Positions 22,262-36,331 are shown, counted from the first letter of the stretch. The stretch: DNA of 64,000 nucleotides from Sipunculus nudus (GCA_026874595.1 CM049319.1:55293417-55357416); one strand, 5' to 3'. Program-made: numbers and translations. Notes: generated from the sequence alone by a model not told the origin.

Positions 22262-23115
22262 ATATATGGAGAGAGAATGGGAGGTTAATATAAGAGATAC
22301 AATATATGTTCCCTTATTAAATTACACGAATGTTTCATTACTACTATTTTAAATAATGTTTTATCATAATATATGTGTATTAGCAATGCTATTAATAACC
22401 AAATCATTCCACTTCTGCTGAACTGCTAATGAAGTGGAAGTTCGCAAAATTGTCTCAGATGTGCTTTCGTTTTCCAAGAAAAAAATTGAATACAAGGTAA
22501 CTCATCTATGCAGGGGGCGTGCTTGGTTGACCACGCGAGAAATATCTAATATTACTCCTGTGTGTTTCCATGCGTGCACGTGCACTTCGGTTGGAACCAC
22601 CCATTTTTTTATCTTCGTATCCTTGTTCATTTCACATATATGCTACGTAATGCATTCTTTAAAGTGTCACCTCAGGTGTTATAATTATTTCTTCTCTGAG
22701 ACCGGCAAGTAACATAAGTACACATACCGCTTTCACTATCAGCAGCCAATCAAATCGCGGCCCAGGCAAAAGGGGAATCCCCTAATTCCCTTGTCTCATT
22801 TAACAGCTGAAAGAACTCTGCTAATGTTGTGACAGCGTTTTTTCAGAGTAATATCTGCTGAGGTCGTTTGCCTGGGTCGGCTCATAAACAAATCGAACCT
22901 TTACCCCCTAGAGAAACGAGGGACTTAATATGCCGCATAGCCACATAGAAGGTTCAAAGTTAGGGTCCTCGCCATTACTTTGTCATGAAATACTCTAGTA
23001 ACTTATTAAGGAATTTGTAACCATACCTTAGATTGTACATTTTGATCCGGATTTTATGTGCAATTATGAATATAAGTATATAATTATTGTATTGTTTTGA
23101 GAAAGTCAAAATATA

Positions 23116-23147
<32 letters not shown>

Positions 23148-24714
23148 TTTTTTTTATGAGGCCCTCTGAAATATGAACCTCCGTTGCTGGTTTGATTGAA
23201 AGTTCTGTGACTTGGGGTTGAGGGGGTCGAGGTTGGGGGAAGGAGTTTCAAATCTCTAATTAAACGACTGCTCAATTTATGAACATCTTTTAATCTTCAC
23301 TGTAGTGGTGATTGAACGATTGTCCAGCGCCCCCAACTCCACTTAATTTAAAGTGTTTATCTATTTTTAATGCGTTTTCTAAAGATGTTTTATTTTGAAC
23401 TGATCGAAACACTGCCAATACAGGCCAGGAAGCAGCCAAGCCAACCACCAGCAAAGCGCTCACGCCTGTCTTATACATGAGGGCCAAAAGGATAGGACGT
23501 AGGTTGGTGGTTAAGACGCTGGACATCGGAGCTAAAAGTCTCCGGTTCGAACCTCGCCGGTGACCCCTATATGGCATAATGGCGATACCCCGTTATAGAA
23601 CCTCAGTGATTCGCTTTTATGTCTTTACGACATGCAGGTATGACTTTTAGATTATTCTTATCCCTTTGCATAGAAAACCTGAAATTCCGAAGATTTAATA
23701 ATAACACATCATTCTTATCATATGGATACTTTCATCCTGATTCAATAAACAGTCCCAACAACAGGCCAAGAACCTATCCCTTAAAAAAAAAGAAGCGGGG
23801 GGGGGGGGGGGGGGATAGGAGGGAGACTGTAATATTCACGCTCTTTCCCACCGGATAGTAACAGAATTGTAAAAATGCATCTCATGCCGAGAACAAGTAT
23901 ACAACTGCCATGCCTAAGAACCAGTGACAGTAAAATAACGACAGTTTTTCATGGTCCCAGTTCTTTTAGGCCCTATATATCCGACCTCAGTTAGATGATC
24001 ACCTTTCTAATGCGACCGCTTTATCGCGGTTTCAATAGTGGTCGTAATTTCGAGGATACACTGTATCGGGAAGATGAGACGTGATAGGTTTCAATGACTT
24101 TCCCAATTTTCTCCCTAGGTCTGAGTAGGTGTAAAGTTGTATTTAAGAACAAGGTGATATCTTCGGAGAGTAAAAGGTTTTTGGGAAAAAAATTGTCAAA
24201 AGAAATAGATAATTTTAGATGTCTTTACTAATATTCTTAACCCTAAACTTATTCATATTATTCCAGAGACATTGTACAATGATACATAATAGGCTTTAAT
24301 TTTCAAATTCATGGAAAGGTTTCTTTATTATTTATTTGCTCGAAATTTGAGGCCTTTCATTTTATTCACGCAGGAGTGAGTGTCCCAGGGAGGTAGTTCA
24401 TAATCACCAAGGATGATACAGGGTGGGGGCTCAGATAGGAAATCCAAGGAAGGGTTTACCCTTCACACAGTGTAGAAACATTTTAAAAAATTAAGTTGTA
24501 AAGGCGCAATATGGGGTAGTTTATTAGCATCATGATTTTTAATACCTACAGGTCTAATTTTCGGTATTTGTTATATTTCTCAAAATGTTTAGGTCGAAAA
24601 GATATTATGAATTTAAATTGTTCTTTAGGAGGTTTATGTATACATTCCTTTGCCCTTTTTCGTTTTCGCTCTCTCTTCCTCTATTTGTCCATCTGTCTCT
24701 CCCTATCTCTCTCT

Positions 24715-24759
<45 letters not shown>

Positions 24760-25152
24760 GTGTATCTTTATGTCATCCTCTGCAACTTATACACACACCT
24801 GGGTTCAATTAAGATGTAAATAGTTAGAAGGAACATTACAATATGAGACGATTATGTAAGTGAATATAAGTTAAGTATACGGAATAAATATTATAGTTTA
24901 TGATAGAAGCTGTGTTTTAGCATGTTTGTGTATATACGTGAAAATATTGTAAGCATCGCTCATTGCAGGTTTGAAAATACCATTAACTACATCATTGAAC
25001 GAAATGTCCCGTCAGACAATATACACCAGCAATATAATCCCCTCACCCCGGGAGAGATAGCCGAATAAAAAAAACAAATATCCATATGCACAGACAAACA
25101 TACACAGACAAACTTACAAACACGGGTCTGAGACACTCGGTGCTCCAAGTCT

Positions 25153-25197
<45 letters not shown>

Positions 25198-26235
25198 TCC
25201 GGCTGTGCTGTCCGTCCCTGTATGTTTCTCCCCCATTTTCGGTTATCTACCTATCTGTATGTCTGTCAACTGTGCTGGTAGGAACTGGTTGTGATATCAT
25301 ATTCGATGATTGAAAGAAAAAAAAAACCGACCGGTGACCGATCACTAATCGATTATATATGTACCTTCTATATAAAGTTCCAAGAAATCGTCTCTCAAGA
25401 TATAAGATCTTGGCATGTGCATGTATAATAATTTGTGATCCTTTATTTAAGAAAATGCAACCAATGTCATCGATTATGAAAGAAAACGACCGATAATTGA
25501 TTATTTGGCACCGCTCCTGTCAACCGTACAGTAAAGTTTTAATTGATTTAATGTTATAAGCTTTAGTAATATGTGCCCTTTAAACTGCCTAGGGGTGCTT
25601 ATGATGAACGCTACAAAGCGACTCGCTGAAACGAGGTCTAGGCAGAGCCAAACAGTCTGTATGCGGGTGAAGGGGGTGTATAGGTGCTTGAAATGGAGTG
25701 GGCGTGGGTGCTGCTGCTCTCCTGTTTCGTCCTTCTTTTTGGACTCGGTGCGAGGCGTTCTGGATGTAACTTTGGACGGCGTCTTGGAGCCTCTTGCGCT
25801 TGGCTTGGTGTGGCATCATTCATACTCTCGGCAGATTTCTCTTCTATTTTCTCCTTACTATAATATGGATGCCAATAAATGGTAAACTATTTTCTCCTCT
25901 TACGTCGTTGGTGAGGGAGCCGGTGCGGACCTTTATAGGGCTATATACGTGACCGGTTCGAGCCCCGACTTCCCTTTTCTGCTGCAGTCGAGGGGTCGAG
26001 GGGCAAAACGCACTGCTTTTCAATGACGCCATGTCACGTGACCATATGACGAAGAAGAAGCATCCAGAAGGTTGCAATAAAAACAGATGGAATATTGGCA
26101 TGGCGTTTGTCATCTCTTATATAGCCTGCAGACGTCCTTTCGTTGGCCTTGGGTTTTAAGAACTGTCTAAAGAGCATGACTGTATAATCATTTTTTATTT
26201 TTTTCCTTAATGTTTTACAAACTGTTGATACACGT

Positions 26236-26773
26236 ACTATAGTCTGTTCCACAGTAGGATTCCCTTTGAAATTAAGCAATATTTTCATAAACTGCATGGC
26301 AGATTAAATTCAGATGGTATATGCTTCAACGAAGGAATGTGGTATTGGCTTATTAACTTTAATTTAATTTAAATCATATCTTGCAAAATATTAAAGTAAT
26401 GCAATTAATCAATATCTGAGGAAACGGTCTATTTTTTACAACAACTCTACTCCATTCATGAAGGTCAAGGTCACTGGTCATATGCTCAAACAACTGCACT
26501 TGAAAGCTCCTGATTGGCTAATAATTGGTTATAAATATTCTAAAAAATGCAGTTGTCTGCAAACCAATGACAGACGCCATGTCACTTGGCCACAAGATGC
26601 AGAAGAACAAGAGAGTTACAAAATATAAATGTTGTTTTTGTTATGAAGTTTACATCTCATAACAGGCCTTTAATCCCTCATCAGTTTTAAGGCCAGACTG
26701 AGTGATAATTGTTGAGTCTCAGTGAATAATTGCCGAATTGCAATGGACACCCTACTGTGGAACAGACTATAGT
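26236..26773. mobile_element. 538 bp TIR element (MITE), unit copy 2
   Basis: Duplicate of the element at 13,448-13,985, with the same perfect 23 bp terminal inverted repeats and the same length. A few internal substitutions are visible, for example near 26,305 (GATTAAA against GATGAAA). Confidence 0.85.
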
Positions 26774-27074
26774 GGTGTGCCAATTAATCGATTATATTGT
26801 TTGTTTCTTTAATAATCGATTAAATTAATTGCATTTTTGCATAATCGATCACAAAACGATTATGAATGCGCATCAAAAGAAGTCAATTTATCTAGATAAA
26901 ACATATCATATTCCGTCAGAGATGTTATAAAGAACAGCGTTAAAACCTAACCTTGTGCAACCAACAACTGTCAAATATTTTTATATATTAACAAAGAGTA
27001 TATACTCTTTATTTCTGGTAATTCATAAACAAAATCCTCGTAAATTAATACGAATGCAAAATGAAATATATATT

Positions 27075-27139
<65 letters not shown>

Positions 27140-27990
27140 CCTTATGAGAACCCTTTCATGAAAAAAAATGGTTCCAGGCAGAATCTTTCTGTAGGGTTCT
27201 TACAGGAACCCATAATCAGGGGCACATACGGAACCTGTATGGTTCCTCCAAATAACCCCCGGAGAGGGTTCAAGAAAGAACCCTGACAATGGGGGTTCTA
27301 CTTGGAACCTTAAAGGTTCCCCACTAGCTCCACTCTAAAGAACTCTTTAGGGTTTTACATGTAACCCTTTTTTTCTTAGAGTGTATACGCTACCCTTGCC
27401 TTGACGTCCCGTGATGTACTAGTCTTTGACTTAATTTACTCGGTCAATACTCAGAAAAAATTCTTTGCAGCAGATATTACGGTAACACAGAAATTGCATC
27501 AAATAATAGATTTATAATCGATAAATAGTCGTTTTTTATCTTTCAGTCACCAGATATAAGATTTTAGAGCAAATCCTACCATTAGTAAATAATATGAAAG
27601 CTAAGAGTGTGTAATACATAAAAATATAGTAAAAGACATAGGCAAAAAAATAAATAAATGAAAATTCGCTTTTCCCATCTATTGAAAATGTTTTGAGAAA
27701 TATATATTACTATTAAATATTTTAAATCTTAAAATATCAACCAGTTTTGAGAAATTTAAAAATATTTTCATATACTTCATTTAAGGTTTAAAGAATAGAT
27801 AAATGTCAAATAGATCCAGAAAAAGATCAAATAATAATAAAAACAAACACATATATTATCAAATTCACTCAGTGAGGCAGTTCTGAGTCATTTATGTCTT
27901 TCTGGATGAAAAGCGTTGGACAAAATGATCGCCATATTAAAAAACATGTATCGTGGTTGGCTTCATATTCGCGAGGATATTTTTCGAGAT

Positions 27991-28189
27991 TTGTTAACGT
28001 TTTCATTGTTTTGCGTTAATTAATTGGTAAAATTTTCGCGATCTTATCATGCAGTAAACCTACCAATATAGTATATCCACGTCACTTTTTTTTATTCAAT
28101 GTGCACACTAAATCGGACGCACAAAATCGAGAAGAAATTCGTGTCCGCTTTAGGTAGATAATATATAAATCAAGTATTATTCATTCTGT
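27991..28189. other. 199 bp block present only in unit copy 2
   Basis: The block begins TTGTTAACG after CGAGAT and ends CATTCTGT before CAATCTTTAA; in copy 1 the flanks are joined at 15,210/15,211. Its left part continues the TTCGCGA-type repeat that starts in the shared flank (ATTCGCGAGGATATTTTTCG, then AATTTTCGCGATC). Copy 2 is therefore the more complete state and copy 1 probably carries a deletion. No target duplication flanks the block. Confidence 0.75.
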
Positions 28190-29449
28190 CAATCTTTAAT
28201 TTACAGGTGACATAAAATATATGTTACTGTTTATAATGTTAAACTTTTTGTCTTTACACTTTTATTCCTAAAGGTGTTGATGCAAAGATAACACACATGA
28301 TACGCCAATGAGGTGTTTAATTAAAAAAAGTTTCATTTTCGCGATATTTACATTTTTTTACGAATGACGCGAATCTGAAAACCTCGCGAAAATAAAAGCC
28401 AACCATTGTAAACTGGGCACCCTCCCCACGGCCGGTGGAGTAGATTTTAGTGCGAATGTTCTTGAAATATGGCTTTGTCAAGGCGTCCCGCACTTTGAGC
28501 CGCATATATCTTGTAATGTCTGTCTCCAAATATTTCTTTCTCACATGATCAGATAATGTAGGGCACACAGGATCACCATATCACGTTCACTGACAGATTC
28601 TTTGCATATGCGATAAAATTTGATGATAAAGCGTTAATAATCGCTGTGTTAGCAGGGGGGGGGGGGGGGTGTTAAGCATTTTGATACTTTAGACAGCTAT
28701 TATCAGATAAAGCAATGATTGGCCAATAAGCTGAGATATGGTCTGAATCACTGTCCGCCATCGATCATGTATTTATTGCTTTGAAGAGATACCCCTTATT
28801 AACCTAGCCTGTTTGGTGATAATACATACCCTACAAACAAGGTTATACACGCGTATACTTTGAATGATCACTTAAACCATATAGGGGAAGAACTCAACAA
28901 AGTAATACCCCCCCCCCCCCCGAGATTTAATTGCTGCCACCCTGTGTATTCGCCACGGAAATTCATTGTACAAATACCTCCGTTGTTGAATTAGACGGTC
29001 ATACATATATTTAAATAACCACTCCCCTTACGTCTAGAAGCTAGGAGATGATGCATGCCATTTACATAGATACTTTAAAATTTATTAATATATTCATATT
29101 AATTAAACAATTGAACTGATCAATTAAATCTCTTCAAGATGAACCAATATTCCTTAAATTGTATTACTATCTTTATCATAACTGATTGTGACACACAATG
29201 TTACTAAAAATTGCATTTAACGAACGAACATAGTCATAACAATGATGTGTAGAAAACGAATTAAGCGCTCCCACGAATTCGCGGCAAGGGACATGGTCGA
29301 ATCTTACACAATCTGACGTTCGTGTGCCCAAACATAACATCAACATTTTACTAAATATCAACTCGTGAGGGCTTCCAATCATATAAGCCGCGTTAGCAAA
29401 TTTCCTTCCGCTTCCGTAACTCCGCTTCTGTCGTCTCTGTTCAGTGAGT

Positions 29450-29512
<63 letters not shown>

Positions 29513-30444
29513 AGAGAGAGAGAGAGAAGTATGAGTATCAATGGAACAATGTTTTTCTTAGTTATTTAATATGTACTCAGTATCTTAAATATATATGTCT
29601 GATCCAACGGCAGTCGCTTTCTGTCAACATGGATAGAGTGAAGTTTCTGGGCTACTCTCAGCGGTCCCACTGTTATCAACACTTCCTTTTCGTTTACTAT
29701 AGTAGGAAATATGTTTGCTTGTCTGAGTTGTCTCATATATATAATATTTGTTAAATGTTAAATACTCTTATCTTTAAGCCAGGTAATTAAATATAAAGTA
29801 TTGCAATGATCATCTTAATGTAAAAAAGTATGACTGTCAAAACATGTCTTCTTTTATCCAAATCGGATGTTCTTAATCAGAAACCTAATAACAAGTTGTC
29901 TATTACCGCGTTCCAGAACTTGTACTCATGTAATTGAAGTTTAGAACATTGATTTAAAATGGCACCAATTTCACTACCGTGTCTCTATGACAGGATTCAT
30001 TCTTAAACCCCCTTGGAACAAGGATGCCTACATTATTCTCCATAAAAGCTAATCATAGTCAATATTAATATTTAATTGACTCAAATTTGACGGACGGCGG
30101 ATGAAGGAAGCGGGTGTGGAAGAAAAAAACCGGATAGGTGTGAACGCCCCAGTTTACAGAAAATTACGGCTCATCAAGCCGTGCATGGACTAGTATATTA
30201 ATTTTAAAGTTTTCCCTCTTGGGTGCTATACCAGTTTTACCTCTTTGTCTGAACAAAAGATTAAGATCATTCACAGAAAGCTGTGCCCTGCTTACGGGCA
30301 TCTAAATGGATAATCATGGCAATTAAATGTTTTATCGGGGTACATTTCGAATCTCATCGAACAGTCACACACAATGACATTTGAACTTAACTATTTATTA
30401 TCATTAAATCTATATTCTCATCTATTGTCGTGTATCTTCCTTCT

Positions 30445-30480
<36 letters not shown>

Positions 30481-30528
30481 CATATATATATACATATATA
30501 TATATATATACATATATATATACATATA

Positions 30529-30575
<47 letters not shown>

Positions 30576-31989
30576 CGTATTGGGAAATTTCATTAAAAAA
30601 TAGAAAAAAATTGTTTTTACTCATATAAGCACCAGAAATACAGGAAATGATAAAACATTTTATTTTATTATATTATTTTTCAGAAATCACGAAAATATTT
30701 TACTCTTAATCAGGACTGAATATATGAATGTATCTAAAAATGTAATAAACATTTGGCAATTTAATCCGTAACGTGTTTTTAAATTGCTTTTGTTTACTGT
30801 ATGATTTAGGAGTATCTCCCGCCTGTAGTTTAATATTAGTAAGCTAAAAAAATGGTTTGCTGCATGGTACATCGTGCTTGGAATATCGTACTGTTTAAAA
30901 ATTTAAAAAAAATGTTACAATACCATATTATATGATAATGAATGAAAACTTAAAAAGAATATGTATATCAGAAAGAACCCTACCACACTTAAAACTAGGA
31001 TTCTTGTAACCGTCATAGGACAGTCACGGATGTCCACCCCAACCCCCACGCATACCCCCCCCCCCACTCCCCATTCCCTTTCATCGAATCTCTAACTGAC
31101 CTTTATTGACCTCTAACACTTAGGGACAACTATAGTTCTGTAAAACAAATGAAATCTGGCTTTTGGATGAACTTAAAATTCTGACGTCACATTTTCTTTT
31201 TCTTTTTTTGCATATATTAAAAAACTGCAAAAGATATCGCTACTAAACTTGCCGCTGCACCTCTGCGTTGTTAAGGGCATATGTCGGTAAAAGATTTAAT
31301 TTTCTGGGTCATATGGTTTATCCGGAAACGTAGCCTAATTGAAAGGTGCTTAGTCATCTATTTCATATGGTTCCGCATGAGTAAATTCGATGCGGAATCA
31401 CCATACCAGTAATGTTTGGAATCAAATATTATGGAGGACCTTTGAAATCCAAGATAAAAATCGCACTTTTGCCTACTGGGACCTTCAAAAATAGGTCAAG
31501 GACAATGAAACTAGATCAAATAGTTTGGACCATAATAGAGTATATACACAGTAAGTATGAATGAAATCAGACAAAAAAGGGGCAGAATAATAAGTTATAA
31601 GAATAATAATAATGCCAAAAATAAATTTCTCCCCCTTATAGGATAGGTGGATATAATAATGAATACTTGTTGGTCTAATATGAAATTACAACAACTTTAG
31701 GATTGATTTTAGATATAGGGGTTTTCGCCAATTCTGCTAACTTAAAGCTAAAATTCTAAGTTACTTGGATCATATGCACGGACCAAAAAAAGTTGTCGTA
31801 AATTTGGGGATGGTCGCAATGGTGGGGTGGTCGTAAGGCTGAGTTCCACTGTATATACTTTAAATAAACATTTGATACAGTATATTCGACCATATTTATT
31901 AGAAAACTAATGATAAAACTTAAAAATATTGGGGAGACTGCTCTGTTTGCTGACTCTGCCGAACTCAGTGCTGCAGCACGCAGCAGCTT

Positions 31990-32586
31990 AGCTATAGCCG
32001 TGACAACCCGACTCAGTAGGTCATCGGATAATTGGGCTGGTAAGCCTACTCGAGTCGTGATACTAGTAATATGGAGGAATGTATCGCAGTGGTCTTGCAT
32101 CTGGTTGCATTCATATTGTGGTAAACGGCCCATAATCTCAATATTATGCTTAAAATGGTGAATAAACACAATAGTATATATGTGAGCTCGCAACATAAAC
32201 TGAAACACCGTCTCGATGGACACGGGTCATTTCCTGTGTCGCCTGCAAGTTGCCTGCGTCCTGTAACCCGTGCGAGCCATGCTTGTGTTCATGCGGTCAT
32301 AAATTCAACAAACATGCCGAGGGGTTTACCAATGTGCTTGGTTAAACAGGAACTTTTCTCGCTCATATTTGGTATTTTTAGAATGTACACAAAAAATGGT
32401 CAAACGAATGGTCTGGTTAATGTTGATTGACAGTGTACCTGTAGCCCATGAAGCGTTGTCAGAAATGAAGAAAATATTTGCATCTTCATAAGGCCTTATA
32501 ATGCGATCCTAAGACGTAGATGTCATGACACTCTGGCGCCAGTAATCTGGTCGTAATGCCAGAGGGTCAATATGACGCTACAGCTT
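31990..32586. mobile_element. 597 bp insertion with CAGCTT target duplication, unit copy 2
   Basis: Same insertion as at 19,044-19,640, same length, flanked by CAGCTT at 31,984-31,989 and 32,581-32,586. It therefore predates the separation of the two copies. Confidence 0.7.
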
Positions 32587-33054
32587 GGCTGGCACGCCAT
32601 GTGACGTCAGAGCAGACACACACGGTCACTCAGTCAGTCGTGCGGGTGCTGACAACTGTTCAAGTGTTCAAGTGGCAGTAGCTATGGTCCCGTATCCCTG
32701 AAGTGACACCTGTTCCATTTGGCATATAATTAGTTGTCATTGTCCACTTATGTTTAAATTCTGAATATTTGCATACTCAAAATCTATTTTTATTCATAAG
32801 TGTTTTATCTGATTTTCAATCTTTTTAAAATAATCTTAATATATTTGATTGTGTAGAGTGCCTTACAGCTATCATATTTGACATTATGTATAATTTTGCA
32901 CCTTAATATACTAAATAAGAATAATATAATAAATAAGTAAACAAAATACAGATTATGCCGTTATATATGCACATGCAAGTTACCTGTTATACAATTACTT
33001 TATCTTTTATAGTCAAGCAATATTAGTCTTTATGCATCATCTACCAAAACATAT

Positions 33055-33357
33055 TTAGACTGACTGGCTGAAGATGTTTTTTTTTCTTGCTTTGTTGAGC
33101 AGCTTCAGGTTGCTGTGGTCAAGACCACAGCCCTTTGCACTCCTTAAGCATAATTTTGAAAGCCAATAGCCGTATGCCATGAGAGACCGCCATTTTACCC
33201 GAAGCCGGTGACTTTTCAGGAAAGGCACAACACCCAACTCCACAAAGGCAGAAGCAACCCACATTCCCTTCACCGATCCCAGCAGCGAAGACCCAGCCAT
33301 GTCAATCAAGAGCCGAACCCGATCAATGAGACGACAGAGCTTCGAGACGAATGCCAT
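33055..33357 (-). CDS. Unrecognised open frame, unit copy 2
   Basis: Equivalent of 20,095-20,412. It matches up to the Lys/Arg-rich end, after which a one-base difference in the A-run changes the frame and the stop. Function unknown; see the copy 1 entry. Confidence 0.2.
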   Translation of the reverse strand: MAFVSKLCRLIDRVRLLIDMAGSSLLGSVKGMWVASAFVELGVVPFLKSHRLRVKWRSLMAYGYWLSKLCLRSAKGCGLDHSNLKLLNKARKKNIFSQSV

Positions 33358-33944
33358 TTTATATTTGCAGTTTCTGCCATTTAGACAACGTTAGCAAGTT
33401 TTTTCCTCATAAGTAAAACATTTTTAGAAATGCAACTGTTTAAAGAATAGATAAATTAATAATGAAATAAAATGCTCTAAGCCTGTCTTATAAGGCCACT
33501 CTGTAAGAAAAAAGAAAGGTTCGGGGGGGGGGGGGATACTTTTGGGATAAATAATTAAATTAAGCACACGTTATATGTCCATATATAAGGAAAATCGTTT
33601 GTATAGATAATTTGAAAAAAATATATATATAAAAAGTATAACACATAAAAAGATGGTAAATGCAAAGATGATACCTGAAAAATCATTTGTGGTCGATCCA
33701 GTAAAAATGAAAACACGTTTTTCATGGAAACACAATTTTTAATTGTGTTGCACTTGAGTGAAATGTTTTGTTATTGTATGCAAGAATTTCAGCTTTCTTT
33801 ATATAAACTAAAAATGAAATTGCATACTTCGCATTGTCGCTATCACCCGCACACACACACAAATGGCGACAAGAATGAACATCCAAGATGCCCCAGAGTC
33901 TGTTGTTCTTTGTGGGTTTGGAAGCAGGTGCACCTGTCTAATAT

Positions 33945-34107
33945 ATATAAATTTATTTATTTTACATGGATTGTATAAATAGCTATTATAATTAATCAAG
34001 GCACTCTCCATGGCTCCGATGATGGCGTTTGGTATTCTGAATGGGCGGAGGAAACCGGTGAAAACCATCGACCTTGGACGAGCAACTACAACCCACTCTC
34101 ATAGCCA
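33945..34107 (-). mobile_element. 5'-truncated SINE, minus strand, unit copy 2
   Basis: Duplicate of 20,997-21,160, with small differences in the A+T-rich tail (TTTATTTATTTTACATGG here). It lacks the tRNA head. Confidence 0.7.
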
Positions 34108-34312
34108 CAAATATAACAAATACGAAGCACTTTCCATGGCTCGGATGTTGGCGTTCGGTAGTCGGTAAGGATGGAGGAATTCAGAAGTACGGGAGAAAAT
34201 CACCGACCGTGGACGGGCAACTACAAACCTCACTCATAGCCACGCCGGGGATCGAACACGGGTCGCTAGTGCAGAGAGCCGAGCGTTTTACCCCTCTACT
34301 GTCCAGGCCCCA
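34108..34312 (-). mobile_element. Full-length tRNA-derived SINE, minus strand, unit copy 2
   Basis: Duplicate of 21,161-21,365. The B box reads GGGTTCGATCCCC in copy 1 and carries one substitution here (CGTGTTCGATCC). It forms an inverted pair with the plus-strand SINE about 240 bp to the right. Confidence 0.8.
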
Positions 34313-34554
34313 AGTTAATATTACCTGTCCATTAAAACCAATAATTGTCTATTATTTCCACTTGTATTTTAAGACTCACTGGTTTTAACCGACCTGTCTA
34401 ATAACTAATAAGACCACCTGTGAGCTTAGACCACTGTAGGCCAGTCCCACGGGTGGTCTGATTACACAGGTTTCACTGTATAATATTACCTCTTTATTCC
34501 GTATATTTATATAATGGGATACATTATAGGGATTAGCTAATATGGAAATATAAA

Positions 34555-34760
34555 TTGGGGCCTGGACAGCTGAGTGGTGAAACGCTCGGCTTCTGCTAGC
34601 GACCCCGGGTTCAATCCCAGGCGTGGCTATGAGTGTGGTTTGTAGTTGCCCGTCCAAGGTCGGTGATTTTCTCCCGTATTTCTGGATTCCTCCATCCTTA
34701 CCGACTACCGAACGCCAACATCCGAGCCATGGAGAGTGCCTCGTATTTGTTATATTAACT
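34555..34760 (+). mobile_element. Full-length tRNA-derived SINE, plus strand, only in unit copy 2
   Basis: Best-preserved SINE in the window. GGGCCTGGACAGCTGAGTGG and AAACGCTCGGC form the A-box side, and GACCCCGGGTTCAATCCCAG is a canonical B box. It is followed by GCGTGGCTATGAGTG, TTGCCCGTCCAAGGTCGGTG, ATTTTCTCCCG and GAGCCATGGAGAGTGCC, with a short A+T-rich tail. No internal ORF; such elements rely on a partner LINE for mobilisation. In copy 1 only the last approximately 30 bp survive. Confidence 0.85.
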
Positions 34761-35329
34761 AGTAGTACAATTTATGTAAAATAAATGAAGTTTACAAAAA
34801 AATCCTCTGAAATACTGGTGTACTTGGCCTCTAGGAAACAAATATTATCGACAGGAGTTGTGAAGTTGCATCTTAGTCGGACACTGAATTTAGTAAATAT
34901 ATTCGTGTTTAGTGTGGTACTTGCCGAGAATAAACCTTATATATGCTGGCCTGCAGTGTATATGATTCTATATACAGATAGAATGTGTGTTTATATTAAA
35001 AATTCCAATCATTAACTGGCTGGAACAGACCCCTGTAAGAATGCTGTTTATTATAAAGTGATCATTGACATGCAGTGTTTGTTTACTATACACTGACTGT
35101 TAAATAACCCCCGGTTGTTTATAATAAGGTTTGTTTATCTTGGATTATTGCCAAACCGTACTTACCTATGTACGATTATATAATGCAGGTGGCATACATA
35201 CATACATATATATATGTGTGTGTGTGTGTGTGTGATTTTTTAAGGTGTGTATGTCGATGACTAAGGGAGAAAGAGAGAAGGTATATTGAAAAATAAATAA
35301 ATCCAAAATTATACCATTCTTTTTTACTT

Positions 35330-35378
35330 TCTTTCTTTCTCTCTCTCTCTCTCTATAAATTTATATATATGTATATTT

Positions 35379-35420
<42 letters not shown>
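35330..35420. repeat. (CT)n and (TA)n microsatellites, unit copy 2
   Basis: Shorter CT run (about 35,337-35,354) and a TA run (about 35,381-35,420), equivalent to 22,149-22,251 in copy 1. Confidence 0.9.
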
Positions 35421-35429
<9 letters not shown>

Positions 35430-36278
35430 ATATATGGAGAGAGAATGGGAGGTTAATATAAGAGATACAATATATGTTCCCTTATTAAATTACACGAATG
35501 TTTCATTACTACTATTTTAAATAATGTTTTATCATAATATATGTGTATTGGCAATGCTATTAATAACCAAATCATTCGACTTCTGCTGAACTGCTAATGA
35601 AGTGGAAGTTCGCAAAATTGTCTCAGATGTGCTTTCGTTTTCCAAGAAAAAAATTGAATACAAGGTAACTCATCTATGCAGGGGGCGTGCTTGGTTGACC
35701 ACGCGAGAAAGATCTAATATTACTCCTGTGTGTTTCCATGCGTGCACGTGCACTTCGGTTGGAACCACCCATTTTTTTATCTTCGTATCCTTGTTCATTT
35801 CACATATATGCTACGTAATGCATTCTTTAAAGTGTCACCTCAGGTGTTATAATTATTTCTTCTCTGAGACCGGCAAGTAACATAAGTACACATACCGCTT
35901 TCACTATCAGCAGCCAATCAAATCGCGGCCCAGGCAAAAGGGGAATCCCCTAATTCCCTTGTCTCATTTAACAGCTGAAAGAACTCTGCTAATGTTGTGA
36001 CAGCGTTTTTTCAGAGTAATATCTGCTGAGGTCGTTTGCCTGGGTCGGCTCATAAACAAATCGAACCTTTACCCCCTAGAGAAACGAGGGACTTAATATG
36101 CCGCATAGCCACATAGAAGGTTCAAAGTTAGGGTCCTCGCCATTACTTTGTCATGAAATACTCTAGTAACTTATTAAGGAATTTGTAACCACACCTTAGA
36201 TTGCACATTTTGATCCGGATTTTATGTGCAATTATGAATATAAGTATATAATTATTGTATTGTTTTGAGAAAGTCAAA

Positions 36279-36282
<4 letters not shown>

Positions 36283-36329
<47 letters not shown>

Positions 36330-36331
36330 TT
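36283..36331. repeat. (TA)n followed by poly(T), end of unit copy 2
   Basis: Longer than the equivalent 23,119-23,155 in copy 1, which is interrupted by TTTA. This is one of the few tracts that is longer in copy 2. Confidence 0.9.

Larger units (their letters stand above)
10463..23274. repeat. Tandem 12.8 kb segment, copy 1
   Basis: The 12,812 bp from ATTTATGAACATC at 10,463 to GACTGCTCA at 23,274 is repeated directly from 23,275 on. Base-by-base comparison of many stretches shows long runs with no or one difference per several hundred bases outside microsatellites. The junctions share only about 1 bp of homology, so this is not obviously repeat-mediated. Copy 1 lacks three blocks present in copy 2, at the positions equivalent to 27,991-28,189, 34,547-34,733 and 34,903-34,944. 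Apart from the elements listed separately, the segment holds A+T-rich, gene-free sequence, homopolymer G or C runs (about 10,981, 15,681, 15,932, 18,109 and 20,580) and microsatellites. Confidence 0.95.

Noticed and set aside
22434-22500. Possible exon ending in AAG|GTAACT (also 35,602-35,668)
   Set aside because: The open stretch is short, begins right after stops, has no good acceptor and no partner exon.
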